From positions 213,392-277,391 of the forward strand of contig JAANYP010002109.1 in NCBI GenBank assembly GCA_020465985.1: a DNA stretch of 64,000 nucleotides. The letters are read 5' to 3'. Under the pieces are notes generated by a model, which saw nothing but the letters and a program-made list of their open reading frames with translations, did not search any database and was not told where the DNA came from. Below, in pieces: positions 22,040 to 33,212 of this stretch (positions within the stretch are counted from its first letter, which is position 1; each line of letters opens with the position of its first letter). The translations under genes were made by a program, and so were the position numbers. This DNA is from Centrapalus pauciflorus (lineage: Eukaryota; Streptophyta; Magnoliopsida; Asterales; Asteraceae).

Positions 22040-24412
22040 AGTTAACTACAGGTCTTAAAAACAAATGGTTTGTAGATAGTGGTTGCTCTCGTCACATGAC
22101 TGGGGAAAGAAGTCTACTGACGGACTTCAAGAGTGGTAACAAGGGGTTTCTTTCATTTGCTGGGAATAGAGGAGGAAATATCACTGGAACAGGAGTACTC
22201 ACTAATGGGACGATCACTCTTGATCAAGTCTACTATGTAGATAAGCTTGATCCAATCTCATTAGTGTATCTCAGATTTGTGATAAGCAAAATTCAGTACT
22301 CTTTACTGAAAAGGAAGCGTTAGTGATAAAGCCGGGATTCAAGATACCTGAAGAACAGATTATGATGAGAGCTCCAAGGGTGAAAGATTTGTACACGATG
22401 GACATGTCAGTAGCAGATTCATCAATGTGATATATTTGTCTACTATCAAAAGCTTCAGAATCCGAATCTTTGCGGTGGCACAGACATATGGCACACTTGC
22501 ACTTAAGGAAGATGAACTTCATCACGAAAAATGGCCTTGTGCAAGGTGTTCCATTGAAGAGTTTTCAATTTGAAGATAAGTGTGTACAGTACAAAAAGGA
22601 AAAGCAACATAAGAAGTAACACAAATCGAAGACTCAGAACTCAATCGCTTCCCCCATCGATTTGCTGCATATGGATCTCTTCGGTCCAATCAACAAAAGG
22701 AGTATAGGTGGTAGTTGGTACTTTTTAATTATTAATGATGATTACTCACGTTTCTCTTGGGTTTTCTTTCTAGGTACAAAGGACGAGACAGTAGGCACAC
22801 TGATTGGGTTCTTAGACCAAGTCGAGAACTCATACGGAAAAGGGTAAAATGATAACGGAACAGAATTTAAAAATGCAGTAATTGGTGTATATTGCCTAAC
22901 TAAAGGCATAGTGCAACAATTTAGTGCACCATATGAGCCACAACAAAATGGGGTGACAAAAAGGAAAAACAGGACTTTGATTGAGGCAGCAAGGACTATG
23001 CTCTCGGATTCAAAGCTTCCCACCATGTTTTGGGGGGAGGCAGTGAATACTGCGTGTCATGTTTAAAACAGAGTCCTTACTGTAAAATCATTGAACAAAA
23101 CCTGTTATGAAGTTTTGAATAAAAGACCACCGAATTTAACTGGCTTTGAGCCGTTTGGGTGCCATGTACTTTACTAAAAACAAAACATCAACCTAAGTTT
23201 GGTGAAAAGGCTGACGAAGGATACTTCCTAGGTTATGTCCCAAATTCACTAAACAATAGGGTTTTTAATAAAACTACTCGTATTGTTGAAATCGTGTTTA
23301 ACATTGATGCAACAAGTTATCACACGAACCCCACATTGGTCCAGAATGGTTATTTGATTATGACTCAGTGTTTGAATAATTTAACATTCCGTTTAGTGGT
23401 AATGCAGGAACTGTGGAAAATGACTTCTCATCCTTAAATCTCAACGACGAGGGCAGAGTGTTTCCAAATGCGAGCATTCCCACGACATCTGAGACTACAT
23501 CGACAGAAGACGGGTCCCCAACAAAAAAAATGAACCTTTGTTGCCTACGGATGAGAATCAGATAAACAATTCAGCCTCAGAAGACAGTGATCACGAGGAG
23601 GATGTTGTTCCGTTGAAGTCTCACCCCCATTAGGCGAAATAGGATCAAATTTAGGAGATAATCTTCAGGTCGATGCAATTGAAACATCAAGGGTAAATTG
23701 GGATCATCCGATTGAAGATATCACAGGAAATCCAAATGTCGGTGTGAGAACTAGGATTAGTATGAATAGTAACACAGTGCTGTTATCGATGATCAACGAC
23801 TCCGAGACATTTCACACTTGTTTATACTCGTGATTCATTTCACAAGTTGAGCCAAAGAATGTGCAAATGGCTCTGAAGGACAATTATTGGGTTGAAGCTA
23901 TGCATGAGGAACTTTCACAGTTTAGAAAGCTAGAAGTCTGAGAGTTAGTGCCTTTGCCTTGAGGAGAAGTTGCTATAGGGACCAAATGGGTCTTTAAGTG
24001 CAAACAGGATAATCGGGGTATAGTTACTCGTAATAAGGCAAGACTCCTGGTCAAAGGGTTCAACCAAGAAGAAAGGATTGATTATAATGAAGTGTTTGCA
24101 CCAGTAGCAAGGCTTGAGGCTATTCGATTGTTTCTAGCATTCGCATCCTTCAAAGGGTTCAAAGTATATCAGCTAGACGTCAAGAGTGCCTTCTTGTTCG
24201 GAAAAATGAAGGAAATGGTGTATGTCGAGCAACCGCCAGGGTTTACTGATCCCAAGTTTCCTGACAGAGTATATAGATTGGATAAGGCTCTGTATGGATT
24301 ACATTAAGCACCTAGGGCGTGGTACGAGACACTGTCTACTCACTTCTTAGACAATGGGTTTGAGAGAGGGAGAATAGATGGTACACTGTTTGTTAAAAGG
24401 AATGGTGACGAT
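22040..24412 (+). pseudogene. Copia B protease-integrase-RT remnant
   Basis: Broken pol, read in several frames. The protease site WFVDSGCSRHMTG is at about 22066. A pre-integrase HxxH-like region is near 22480, and integrase motifs (LLHMDLFGPIN, DDYSRFSWVFFLG) start at 22662. Integrase continues through the 22980 region (a frame of AARTMLSDSKLP type). The RT start (GTKWVFKCKQD) is near 23980, and FAPVARLEAIRLFLAFA, YQLDVKSAFLFGKM and RVYRLDKALYGLH run from 24092 to a stop at 24305. The last bases before the break read as the RT stretch with GRIDGTLFVKRNGDD. Inactive. Confidence 0.75.
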
Positions 24413-25186
24413 TGTTGGGTTTCCTATACCCTTGCTAGGTTAAATTAAAACTTTGCGGAAAATTAAATAACCTAACTATGCAAGAATATAAAACCTTAAG
24501 GATCTAACCAAACAAGCTAAACAACTAATCATTAAAATAAAGAGATGAATAAGAAAAACTAACCTTGAGAAAATTCGCAATTTTCTCCACGAAGAACGAT
24601 TGCATGAACAGCCTCTGAATCGAGTAACAAGCGTCTAAAGCAAGATCGCCTCTAGTTGTTCACACCCAATGAACAAAAGAAAAGATAATTATAACTTTTC
24701 TAAGCTCAGATCTCAGAGTCCCAAAAACTGGTATCCCTTGTGATTGTTAGAGAACTTAGAATTGAATGAGCGAGGAATGAAGTAGGCAGGGGCTGCCTAT
24801 TTATAGGTTTTAGAAACCTACAAATTTTTTATCCCAAATCCATGTGGGATGGATTGGTGGCCGACCCCCCTATTAGGGTTTAGGGGGTGCCCTGTTGACT
24901 ATCAACTAATTGCAATTTTTAGCCCCTGTACTTCCTCAATTAATTCTATTAGCTTCCTGTTAATTTATTAACTATTAATAAATTAACAAACTAACCCATT
25001 AATCAAATATAATCAATTATTTAGTTTCTAATTAATTTATTAAACATAATAAATTAACAAACTAATTAACATTATATATTTAAGTTAATCATCTTCTCTT
25101 TACAATTCATTGCATGCACCCAAAAAGGATCCAGCCTGATAACAATGTGTTTACAAATAATTGTGACTTGGACACTAATTCCAACA
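24413..25186 (-). repeat. 3' LTR of copia A2
   Basis: TGTTGGGTTTCC at the left end and CTAATTCCAACA at the right, the reverse complement of the A1 LTR. Next to it at 25187-25199 the minus strand reads a purine tract (ccaagtgggagac), as expected for plus-strand priming. Confidence 0.85.
24798..24807 (-). promoter_or_regulatory. TATA box in 3' LTR of copia A2
   Basis: Minus strand ctataaatag, same place in the LTR as in A1. Confidence 0.55.
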
Positions 25187-26049
25187 GTCTCCCACTTGGA
25201 CAAGTTGGCAACTATTTGTCTAAACACATTCTATTACCAACCTTCCAAGCTACTCGATACAGCTGCCGAACTCTGAATCATATCAGAGCTAATCCTTTAG
25301 ATAAGGGATCAACTATTCCTTCGTTCTCTGATATCGTATGAAACTAAGACATGGATTATAATTAATCTTTAGTTTCAAAATTATGTTTCTGATTTCCGAT
25401 TAATATGACTATATGAGACTTATTAATTGAACACTTCAATTTTGTCTCGGTCGGGCCCGACACTCTAGAGTCAACGTTTAATCATCAGAGGGCCCATAGA
25501 TATCGCTTTTCCATATAGGCAAAAGGAACGAATAAACTTCACATACACAGCGCTAGCTAACTAATAACATCGTAACTAGATACATCCGTTATAACTGGCA
25601 GTTACGCACAACGTTTGAATGCACTAAGGTATGACGGACTAGAAAACCGCAACTTCAATGTATCTCCGTCTGAAGAATAGAGGATATTATCATCTTGGAA
25701 ATACTTATGATTTGATCCATGAAGTATCTTTCCAAGTGCGAGTGCCCTATACTTAAATCTCCATTAAGTATCCATGAATGTTGCAGCAATCTCTATGCTA
25801 TGTCAAACTCTTGACAGTCTACTAACATTCCATGACAGTCTTTATTCAATACTAACTCCCGGTAGTACGAACGACTGAGGTATTTGAATAAAATTAATTA
25901 CTATGGGAGTTGGTTCTAAACATGCAAAAGGAAACACAACGATAAATTAATAGAAGATGGCAGCACTTTGCAAATAAATAAATCTCCATTATTTAATCAC
26001 CAAATCCATTACAATTTCAAATCATTGTTACAATGTTTCAAATTCAAAA
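25187..26049 (-). other. 3' non-coding region of copia A2
   Basis: Between the RNase H stop and the 3' LTR. It begins with the purine tract and otherwise shows no coding sequence. Confidence 0.7.
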
Positions 26050-29000
26050 CTAACTACTAAACTTTACATTATCTCGTAATCCTATGCTAACAGCATGACT
26101 ACAGTGTTTCGGTTGAGAAAGTGGCTTTGTGAACGGATCAGCTGGATTCTCCTCTGATCGCACTCTTTTTACAATCACATGTCCTTCTACAACCTTGCTA
26201 CGAACAAAGTGGTACTTCCGATCAATATGCTTGGACTTTCCATGATCCTTGGGTTCTTTAGTCAACGAAACAGCACTTTCGTTGTCGCAGAATATTTCGA
26301 TGGGGTCTTGAACCGTTGGGACAACTCCAAGATCTCCAATGAAATTCTTCAACCAGATGGCTTCCTTTGAGGCTTCTGAGGCCGCAATATATTCTGACTC
26401 GCAGGTAGAGTCTGCCACGGTTTCTTGCTTCGAACTCTTCCACGTCACGGCTCCCCCGTTCAATAAGAACACCCAACCAGATTGTGATCGACAATCATCT
26501 CTATCCGTTTGGAAACTCGCATCGCAATAACCGGTTACTTTGAGTTCATCCTGTCCACCGTAAACCAAGAACCTATCTTTAGTATTTCTTAAATACTTAA
26601 GAATATTCTTGACCGCCGTCCAATGACCTTCACCAGGGTCTTGCTGATGTCGACTCACCATGCTTAAAGAAAATGAGACATCAGGCCTCGTACATGTCAT
26701 GGCATACATTATAGATCCTATGGCCGAAGCATATGGAACTCGACTCATTCTGTCTCATTCCTCCTGTGTCTTCGAGCTCATGTCTTTACTAATCTTTATG
26801 CCATGAGCAAAGGGAAGGTTCCCCTTCTTAGACTTCTCCATACTGAACCTTTTCAGTATTTTGTCCAAGTACGTATCCTTACTTAGTCCTATTAGACGTC
26901 TCGTTCTATCTCTATAAATCTTTATACCCAGAATAAAAGCTGCATCTCCTAGATCCTTCATAGCGAAACATCTTCCCAACCAATCTTTTACACTCTGTAA
27001 TGTTGGGATGTCGTTTCCTATAAGTAATATGTCATCGACATATAATACCAGGAAGACTACAGTGCTCCTACTGACCTTGACATATATGCAGGACTCATCT
27101 TCGCTTCTAGAAAATCCAAACTCTGTGATTTTCTCATGAAAGCAAAGATTCCAGCTTCGAGAAGCTTGCTTAAGTCCATAAATGGACTTCTGAAGCTTAC
27201 ACACTTTCTTAGGATACTTGGTGTCTACAAAACCTTCAGGTTGTGTCATAAACACATCCTCTGTCAATTTCCCGTTAAGGAAAGCGGTTTTGACATCCAT
27301 CTGCCAGATTTCATAGTCATGAAATGCAGCTATGGCCAGAACTATCCTTATGGATTTAATCTTAGCTACCGGTGAAAAGGTTTCCTCATAGTCAATCCCG
27401 TAGGTTTGAGTATAGCCCTTTACCACCAGCCTAGCTTTGTAAGTGTGTACTTTGCCGTTCATATCTGTTTTTTTCTTGAATATCCACTTACAACCCACCG
27501 TCTTTAGACCGGGTGTGGGATCAACCAAGTTCCAAACTTGGTTGCCATACATGGATTCAATCTCGCTATCCATAGCTTCCTTCCATTTGGCTGCCTCAGG
27601 GCCTGCTATCGCTTCCCGGTAGTTAGCTGGTTCATCTAAGTCGACTAGTGTACTATCACTAATCATATCATCCTGTTCAATATGGAAACCATAATAGAAC
27701 TCAGGAGGATTGCTAACTCTACCGGATCTGCGCAAAGGTAAGGATATTTCATTGGGTTCAACAGGCATCTCAGCCTCATGTTGATGGTCAGTGTTTGCAG
27801 TTGGTTCTTCATCGGTAGTATCTTGAATCTCATCAAGATTGATCTTACTCCCACTGTCCTCTTTAGATATTATCTCCTTCTCGAGGAACACTCCTCTTCG
27901 AGATACAAACACTATGTTTTCACGTGGTTTGCAAAATAGATATCCAAATGACTCTTGTGGGTAACCGACGAATAGACACTTTTCAGATCTTTGACTGAGT
28001 TTGTCAGAGGTCTCTCGTCTAACGAAGACTTCACAACCCCAGATCTTGATGTGACCAAGGGAAGGAAGCTTTCCCTTCCACATCTCGTAAGGTGTCTTTG
28101 AAACTTTCTTGGTGGGTACTAGATTTAGAATATGTGCCGCAGTTTCCAATGCATAACCCCAGAAACTTACTAGAAGTGTTGCTCGACTCATCATAGATCG
28201 GACCATGTCTAACAAGGTCCTGTTTCTCCTCTCCGCAACTCCGTTGAGTTGTGGTGTTCTAGGAGGTGTTAACTGGGAAACTATTCCACAGCTTCTAAGA
28301 TGATCGAGAAACTTGATACTAAGGTACTCTCCTCTCCTGTCGGAGCGGAGAACCTTTATCTTTCTGCCCAATTGATTCTCTACTTCACTTTGATATCTTT
28401 TGAATGTCTCAAAAGTGTCGGACTTATGTTTAATTAAATAAACATATCCAAATCTACTATAGTCATCTGTAAAGGTGACATAGTACCGATTTTCCGCTTT
28501 TGTAGCACATCGGAATGGCCCACATACATCTGTGTGGACCAAATCCAATAGTCCTTCACCTCTTTCACACGTTCCTGTGAATGGTGATTTTGTCATCTTG
28601 CCCAGTAAACAGGATTCGCATACATCATCCGATTTTAGGTAGAATGATTCCAACACTCCATCCTTTTGGAGTTGGGCGATGCGTTTCTTGTTAATGTGCC
28701 CAAGGCGACAGTGCCACAATTTGGACTTATCAATTTCGTTAGAATCAATATTAAATAATAGGTTGTTATCACACTCAACAGTTTCATATATGCCATTATA
28801 AGGACAAGCTTTGAATATAAAAACATCATTCAAATAAACCAAAATACTTCCATTATTATTATCAAAGCTGAAATTGTATCCATCCTTATACAAGGCAAAT
28901 AAAGAAATGATGTTCCGATTCATATCGGGTGAATAACAACAATTATTTAAGCTAATCTCTACTCCTGATCTAAGCACGAGCTGGAACCTTCCGACTTTCT

Positions 29001-29460
29001 TCACAGGCGTGATCTTTCGATTCCCCATGATTAGGTTCAGCTCCCCATGCTTCAAGCTTCTACTTTCCCTTAGTCCCTACAATACAGAGCAAATGTGAGT
29101 ACCACATCCTATATCAAGAACCCATGAACTAGAGATAGAAGTGTTATGGAGTTTGATCATGAACATACCTGAGGTGCTGGCCTTTTCGACTTTGCCGTCT
29201 TTAAGGTCCTTCAGATATGATGGGCAGCTTCGCTTCCAGTGCCCCTTGCCATTGCAGTAAAAGCATACTGCTTCCTTCAGATCTTTAGTAGGCACAATAC
29301 CGGACTCTGTTTTCCCTTGAGACCCTTTCTTGGACTTTCCTTTTGGGGTTTTCCAGGATGACTTCCGTTTCTTTGAGGCCTTACCGACAGTAAGCACAGG
29401 GGCCACAGGGGTCTCATCTTTCTTGATACTCCTGGCACTCGAATAGTAGTACGACGCCAA
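26050..29460 (-). pseudogene. Copia A2 gag end, protease, integrase, RT and RNase H
   Basis: One reading frame on the minus strand, with stops at 29077 and 26755. In order: CCHC knuckle (CFYCNGKGHWKRSC), protease site changed to VLDIGCGTHIC (Ile replaces the usual Thr), pre-integrase (LWHCRLGHINKKRI), integrase (LVHTDVCGPF, VLRSDRRGEY, LNGVAERRNRTLLDMVRS), RT (IWQMDVKTAFLNGKL, YGLKQASRSWN, VVFLVLYVDDILLIGND), and RNase H (VTGYCDASFQTDRDD, SKQETVADSTCESEYIA, KHIDRKYHFVRS). The TGA at 26755-26757 splits RT from RNase H in an otherwise open frame. The protease change and stops make it non-functional on its own, but domains are nearly full length. Confidence 0.85.
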
Positions 29461-30286
29461 AAAGTTCGTTGTCTAGCATTCACACTTCGTGATGAAGATG
29501 CAGGAGATGAAGATTTTGTAATTGAAGAAGAGGCGTTGGTGGCAAAGCAACAACGGGCCAAGCACCAACGCCTGGCACAAGAAGGGCCGTCAATCTCAAC
29601 TGCCGCTCCATCTTCATCAACCGTCGTTTCGTCATCATCCACTGCCACCACTCCAACACCATCCATATCAACAGACGACCAAGGCTTTTCACAATTGGAA
29701 GCTAAAGTCGACTTCCAAACTGTCCAAATTCTCCAACTCACAAGGGCAGTCACCGAGCTTCAACATCACAATACACAGTTGAATCAGCAGAATGCCTATC
29801 TTCAACAGACTGTGACTGCCCAGCAAAATCAGTTAGTAACTCTACAAACCCTAATGGAGCAAATCTTAAAAGATCGTGCAGCTTAGGGGGAGAGTTGTAA
29901 GGGAGATGAGTTGAGGGGAGCCAGGAGAGAAGATTAAGGAGGCGACCCTGGTGCACAACAAAAAGACAATGAGCTAGCAGATCTTTCTCGACAGACTGCT
30001 CAGCAAGCTGATCTGCAGGGGGAGCCTAGATCATCAGGCTCAGATAAAGATAAAGGCAAGGCTCCCAAAGCTTCAGAAAGTATTCAAGACGAAATAATTG
30101 GAGCCTTGGTAGGGTTAGATGACGATGAGGTAAGATTTGATTTTGAAGATGACTTGGATCGGGAATAGCTTGAGGAAGGAGAATTTATTCCAGAAGATAT
30201 ACCTGATTGGAAGTCAGACGATGAGATTGTGATAGATGAAGATGATGAAGCTGATGAGGTAGTGATAAAAAAGCAACCTATTACTG
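29428..30286 (+). pseudogene. Foreign coiled-coil ORF fragment inside copia A2 gag
   Basis: About 860 bp replace about 110 bp of A2 gag, which A1 still has. The insert is coding on the opposite strand. A frame opens with GTRIVVRRQKVR, continues RDEDAGDEDFVIEEE, then a Ser/Thr/Pro-rich stretch and a Gln/Leu-rich coiled coil (VQILQLTRAVTELQHHN), with a stop at 29883-29885. More acidic coding-like sequence follows to the right end (DDDEVRFDFEDDLDRE, then a stop). Composition resembles the Ser/Pro-rich, coiled-coil post-pol ORF of element C at 33213-36314, so it may be a displaced piece of such an ORF. That is inference, since the two pieces do not overlap. Confidence 0.6.
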
Positions 30287-30819
30287 ATGGTGGGCAGTCC
30301 AGAAAGAATGATATTGGTGGAGAACTCAGAGTCAAACACCATATTGAGAGCCTCCAGCCGGTCGAAGTACCCCTTCATCTCAAGGACGAAAGTGCAGATA
30401 GATGTTCCAGGTTTTGGTTTGTAGGCCATGAGGGATCTTACCACATCAAGGCGCTCTTTGCTCGCCTTAGCCTCAAACATCTCTCGCAGCTGCTGATTCA
30501 TCTCAAAGGCCCATGTATTCTCGAAGGCTTTAGCAACCTCAGGAACCATGGATGACGCCATGATGCAGGACACTTTGTTTGCATCATCGTAATGTTTCTG
30601 GTGTGCGTCCATTTCCTCCTGGGTGGGATTCTCATTCAGTGTGGGAATTTGTTCATCGAGAACATACTCCTTGTTCTCGTACCTCAGCGTAAAACTGAGG
30701 TTTCTCATCCAGTCCACATAGTTCGGACCGGATAGTTTTTCCCTACCCAGAACGGAAAGGAGTGAGAAGTTGGATGCGTGGTTGGGAGCAGGAGTGGGAG
30801 TACCAGTAGAAGTAGACAT
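30287..30819 (-). pseudogene. Copia A2 gag, N-terminal part
   Basis: Starts MSTSTGTPTPAPNHASNFSL at 30819 with a single copy of the segment duplicated in A1. The UBN2-type gag follows the A1 sequence closely to ILSGLPTIS, where the foreign insert begins. About 37 residues of gag are lost at the junction. Confidence 0.8.
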
Positions 30820-31517
30820 CTGTGAGATAAAGTTTTAGTTAGTATGAAGTATTCCTTAAACAATTTACCCATTTTGAATTAAGGCTAGGATCCATATTTT
30901 CGATTCGTTTTATGAAAAGGGTCGCCGTAATCACGCCACGAGTTTATTTTAGGTGGACAAACTCTTTTTCGATTTCAATCTCTATGAAATTCCTAGATCT
31001 TTTGAGATTCATTGTATCTTATCAATGGCATGTTAATCTCGGTTATGCTCAACTACTATCCATGATTGGGTTGCCGAGGACCACGAACAAGATGGTGAAT
31101 CTAACCATGCAAAACTGCGTAAGACCCGGCACGGATCAGTCCGGGAATCGCGAGTCCTACATCACCTCCTAATATGTCTCTCATTAGTGTGCCGGTCAAT
31201 ACACACGCTCCACTAACAGTGCATATAGGAGATGTGCATTTTTCATGGATTTGCATACTAATTCACTTTTGATATATCTAAAACGGGATTTTTGTTTTAG
31301 TACTTTAGATTATACTTTTAATCTGGACACCATCCTATCAAAAGTCCTCGGTAGCTCCATTGAACGCACAGCGAAGCGGAGGAGGTAGGTCAGCGCGAAG
31401 CTGTTAAAAACCTACTCCTTTAGGGAAGCAGAGCGACCCGCCTTATACCTCGTTTATAGTTTGTTCACTATGGGTGAGCTGATTTATCAATTGACTGACG
31501 ATGTAATTAGATTTAAA

Positions 31518-31602
<85 letters not shown>

Positions 31603-32424
31603 CAATAATACATATATAAATTTCTTTTAAATCTTAGGGGTTTAATTTTAAACTTTTAAAATTAAAGGGTCTATTTTAAACATTTTAAAATTTAGGGTAT
31701 ATTTTAAACAATTTAAAATATTAGGGTTTAAATTAATATTTATTTTTATATATATATTTCGGTTTCAATATTTAAATAAAATAAGAAACATTTAATTATT
31801 AATTATATATATTAAATCCGAAACCTATATATATAACCATATAAATCCTCAAATTTAAACCTAGGATAATACAAATTTATCCTAATAAATTATGATATTC
31901 TAAAACCTTTAGGATAAGCACTTAATTTAAATTAAGGTAATTTCTAGATAAATAGGATTTAGGATAAACCTAGAAAATCAAGCTTATCTCTAACGCATGT
32001 TTATCTAAAATACCAAAAATCAAACCCTTAAATTAATAAAATCCTAAATTAATAAAATAATAATTTATTTAATATTTCAGATTTATACATTTAAAAACTT
32101 TTAAAAATCTGAAAATTTGAAGATAAGTATGAAAAACAATTTTCAAAATTTAGACAATTAATTTAATATTTAAAAACTATTTTAAAAATTAAATAATTAT
32201 CAAAAAACGAATTTTACTCCAAAAATTTCAAAAAATTAATTTTTAATTAATTTTTCGGATTTATTTAATATTTAAAAAGTAATTTTAAGTTTAAACAATT
32301 TAATTTAAAATTAAAAACACCATTAAAATTAAATCAAAATTCCGAAAATTAATCAAAACAAATTTCGAAATTTAAGAACAAGATTATCATCTCAAAATTA
32401 GTGCAAAGCTCGTTAGGTTAACCT
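30820..32424 (-). other. 5' leader of copia A2
   Basis: AT-rich, non-coding leader between primer binding site and gag, with an 80-bp TA microsatellite. The part at about 31360-31875 has no counterpart in A1, where it was lost at the border of element D. Confidence 0.75.
31521..31600. repeat. (TA)40 microsatellite
   Basis: Uninterrupted TA dinucleotides for 80 bp, likely variable in length between individuals and prone to assembly error. Confidence 0.95.
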
Positions 32425-32437
32425 GTCTCTGATACCA
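32425..32437 (-). promoter_or_regulatory. Primer binding site of copia A2
   Basis: Minus strand TGGTATCAGAGAC, one base inside the 5' LTR, initiator Met-tRNA type. Confidence 0.85.
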
Positions 32438-32438
32438 C

Positions 32439-33212
32439 TGTTGGGTTTCCTATACCCTTGCTAGGTTAAATTAAAACTTTGCGGAAAATTAAATAACCTA
32501 ACTATGCAAGAATATAAAACCTTAAGGATCTAACCAAACAAGCTAAGCAACTAATTATTAAAATAAAGAGATGAATAAGAAAAAAACTAACCTTGAGAAA
32601 ATTCGCAATTTTCTCCACGAAGAACGATTGCACGAACAGCCTCTGAATCGAGCAACAAGCGTCTAAAGCAAGATCGCCTCTAGTTGTTCACACCCAATGA
32701 ACAAAAGAAAAGTTAATTAAAACTTTTCTAAGCTCAGATCTCAGAGTCCCAAAAAACTGGTATCCCTTGTGATCGTTAGAAAACTTAGAATCGAATGAAC
32801 GAAGAATGAAGCAGGCAGGGGCTGCCTATTTATAGGTTTTAGAAACCTACAAATTTTTGACCCAAATCCATGTGGGATGGATTGGTGGCCTGCCCCCCTA
32901 TTAGGGTTTAGGGGGTGCCCTGTTGACTATCAACTAATTGCAGTTTAGCCCCTGTACTTCCTCAATTAATTCTATTAGCTTCCGGTTAACTTATTAACTA
33001 TTAATAAATTAACAAACTAACCCATTAATCAAATATAATCAATCATTTAGTTTCTAATTAATTTATTAAACATAATAATTTAACAAACTAATTAACATTA
33101 TATATTTAAGTTAATCATCTTCTCTTTACAATTTATTGCATGCACCCAAAAAGGATCCAGCCTGATAACAATATGTTTACAAATAATTGTGACTTGGACA
33201 CTAATTCCAACA
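32439..33212 (-). repeat. 5' LTR of copia A2
   Basis: Same termini and same length (774 bp) as the 3' LTR, with scattered differences and short indels by eye. Outer flank is acttc. Confidence 0.85.
32826..32835 (-). promoter_or_regulatory. TATA box in 5' LTR of copia A2
   Basis: Minus strand ctataaatag. The 5' LTR would drive transcription leftward through gag-pol. Confidence 0.6.

Larger units (their letters stand above)
17913..24412 (+). mobile_element. Ty1/copia retrotransposon B, decayed and truncated in RT
   Basis: 5' LTR 17913-18476, primer binding site, a repeat-rich leader, gag from 19141, then protease, integrase and RT with many stops and frameshifts. The element stops at 24412, where the LTR of A2 begins, and no continuation was found on the other side of A2. 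RNase H and the 3' LTR are missing. It differs clearly from families A and C in LTR and gag. Confidence 0.8.
24413..33212 (-). mobile_element. Ty1/copia LTR retrotransposon, copy A2
   Basis: Both 774-bp LTRs are present (3' at 24413-25186, 5' at 32439-33212), with primer binding site, leader, gag and complete pol on the minus strand. Part of gag is replaced by foreign DNA (29428-30286) and pol has a nonsense codon. The bases outside the two LTRs do not match (acgat left, acttc right). They belong to different elements (B left, C right), so this is not a simple insertion. LTR recombination or a rearrangement after insertion is likely. Confidence 0.85.

Noticed and set aside
29522..29886. Insert ORF in A2 as an intact host gene
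   Set aside because: No start, promoter or complete domain; bounded by breaks inside gag.
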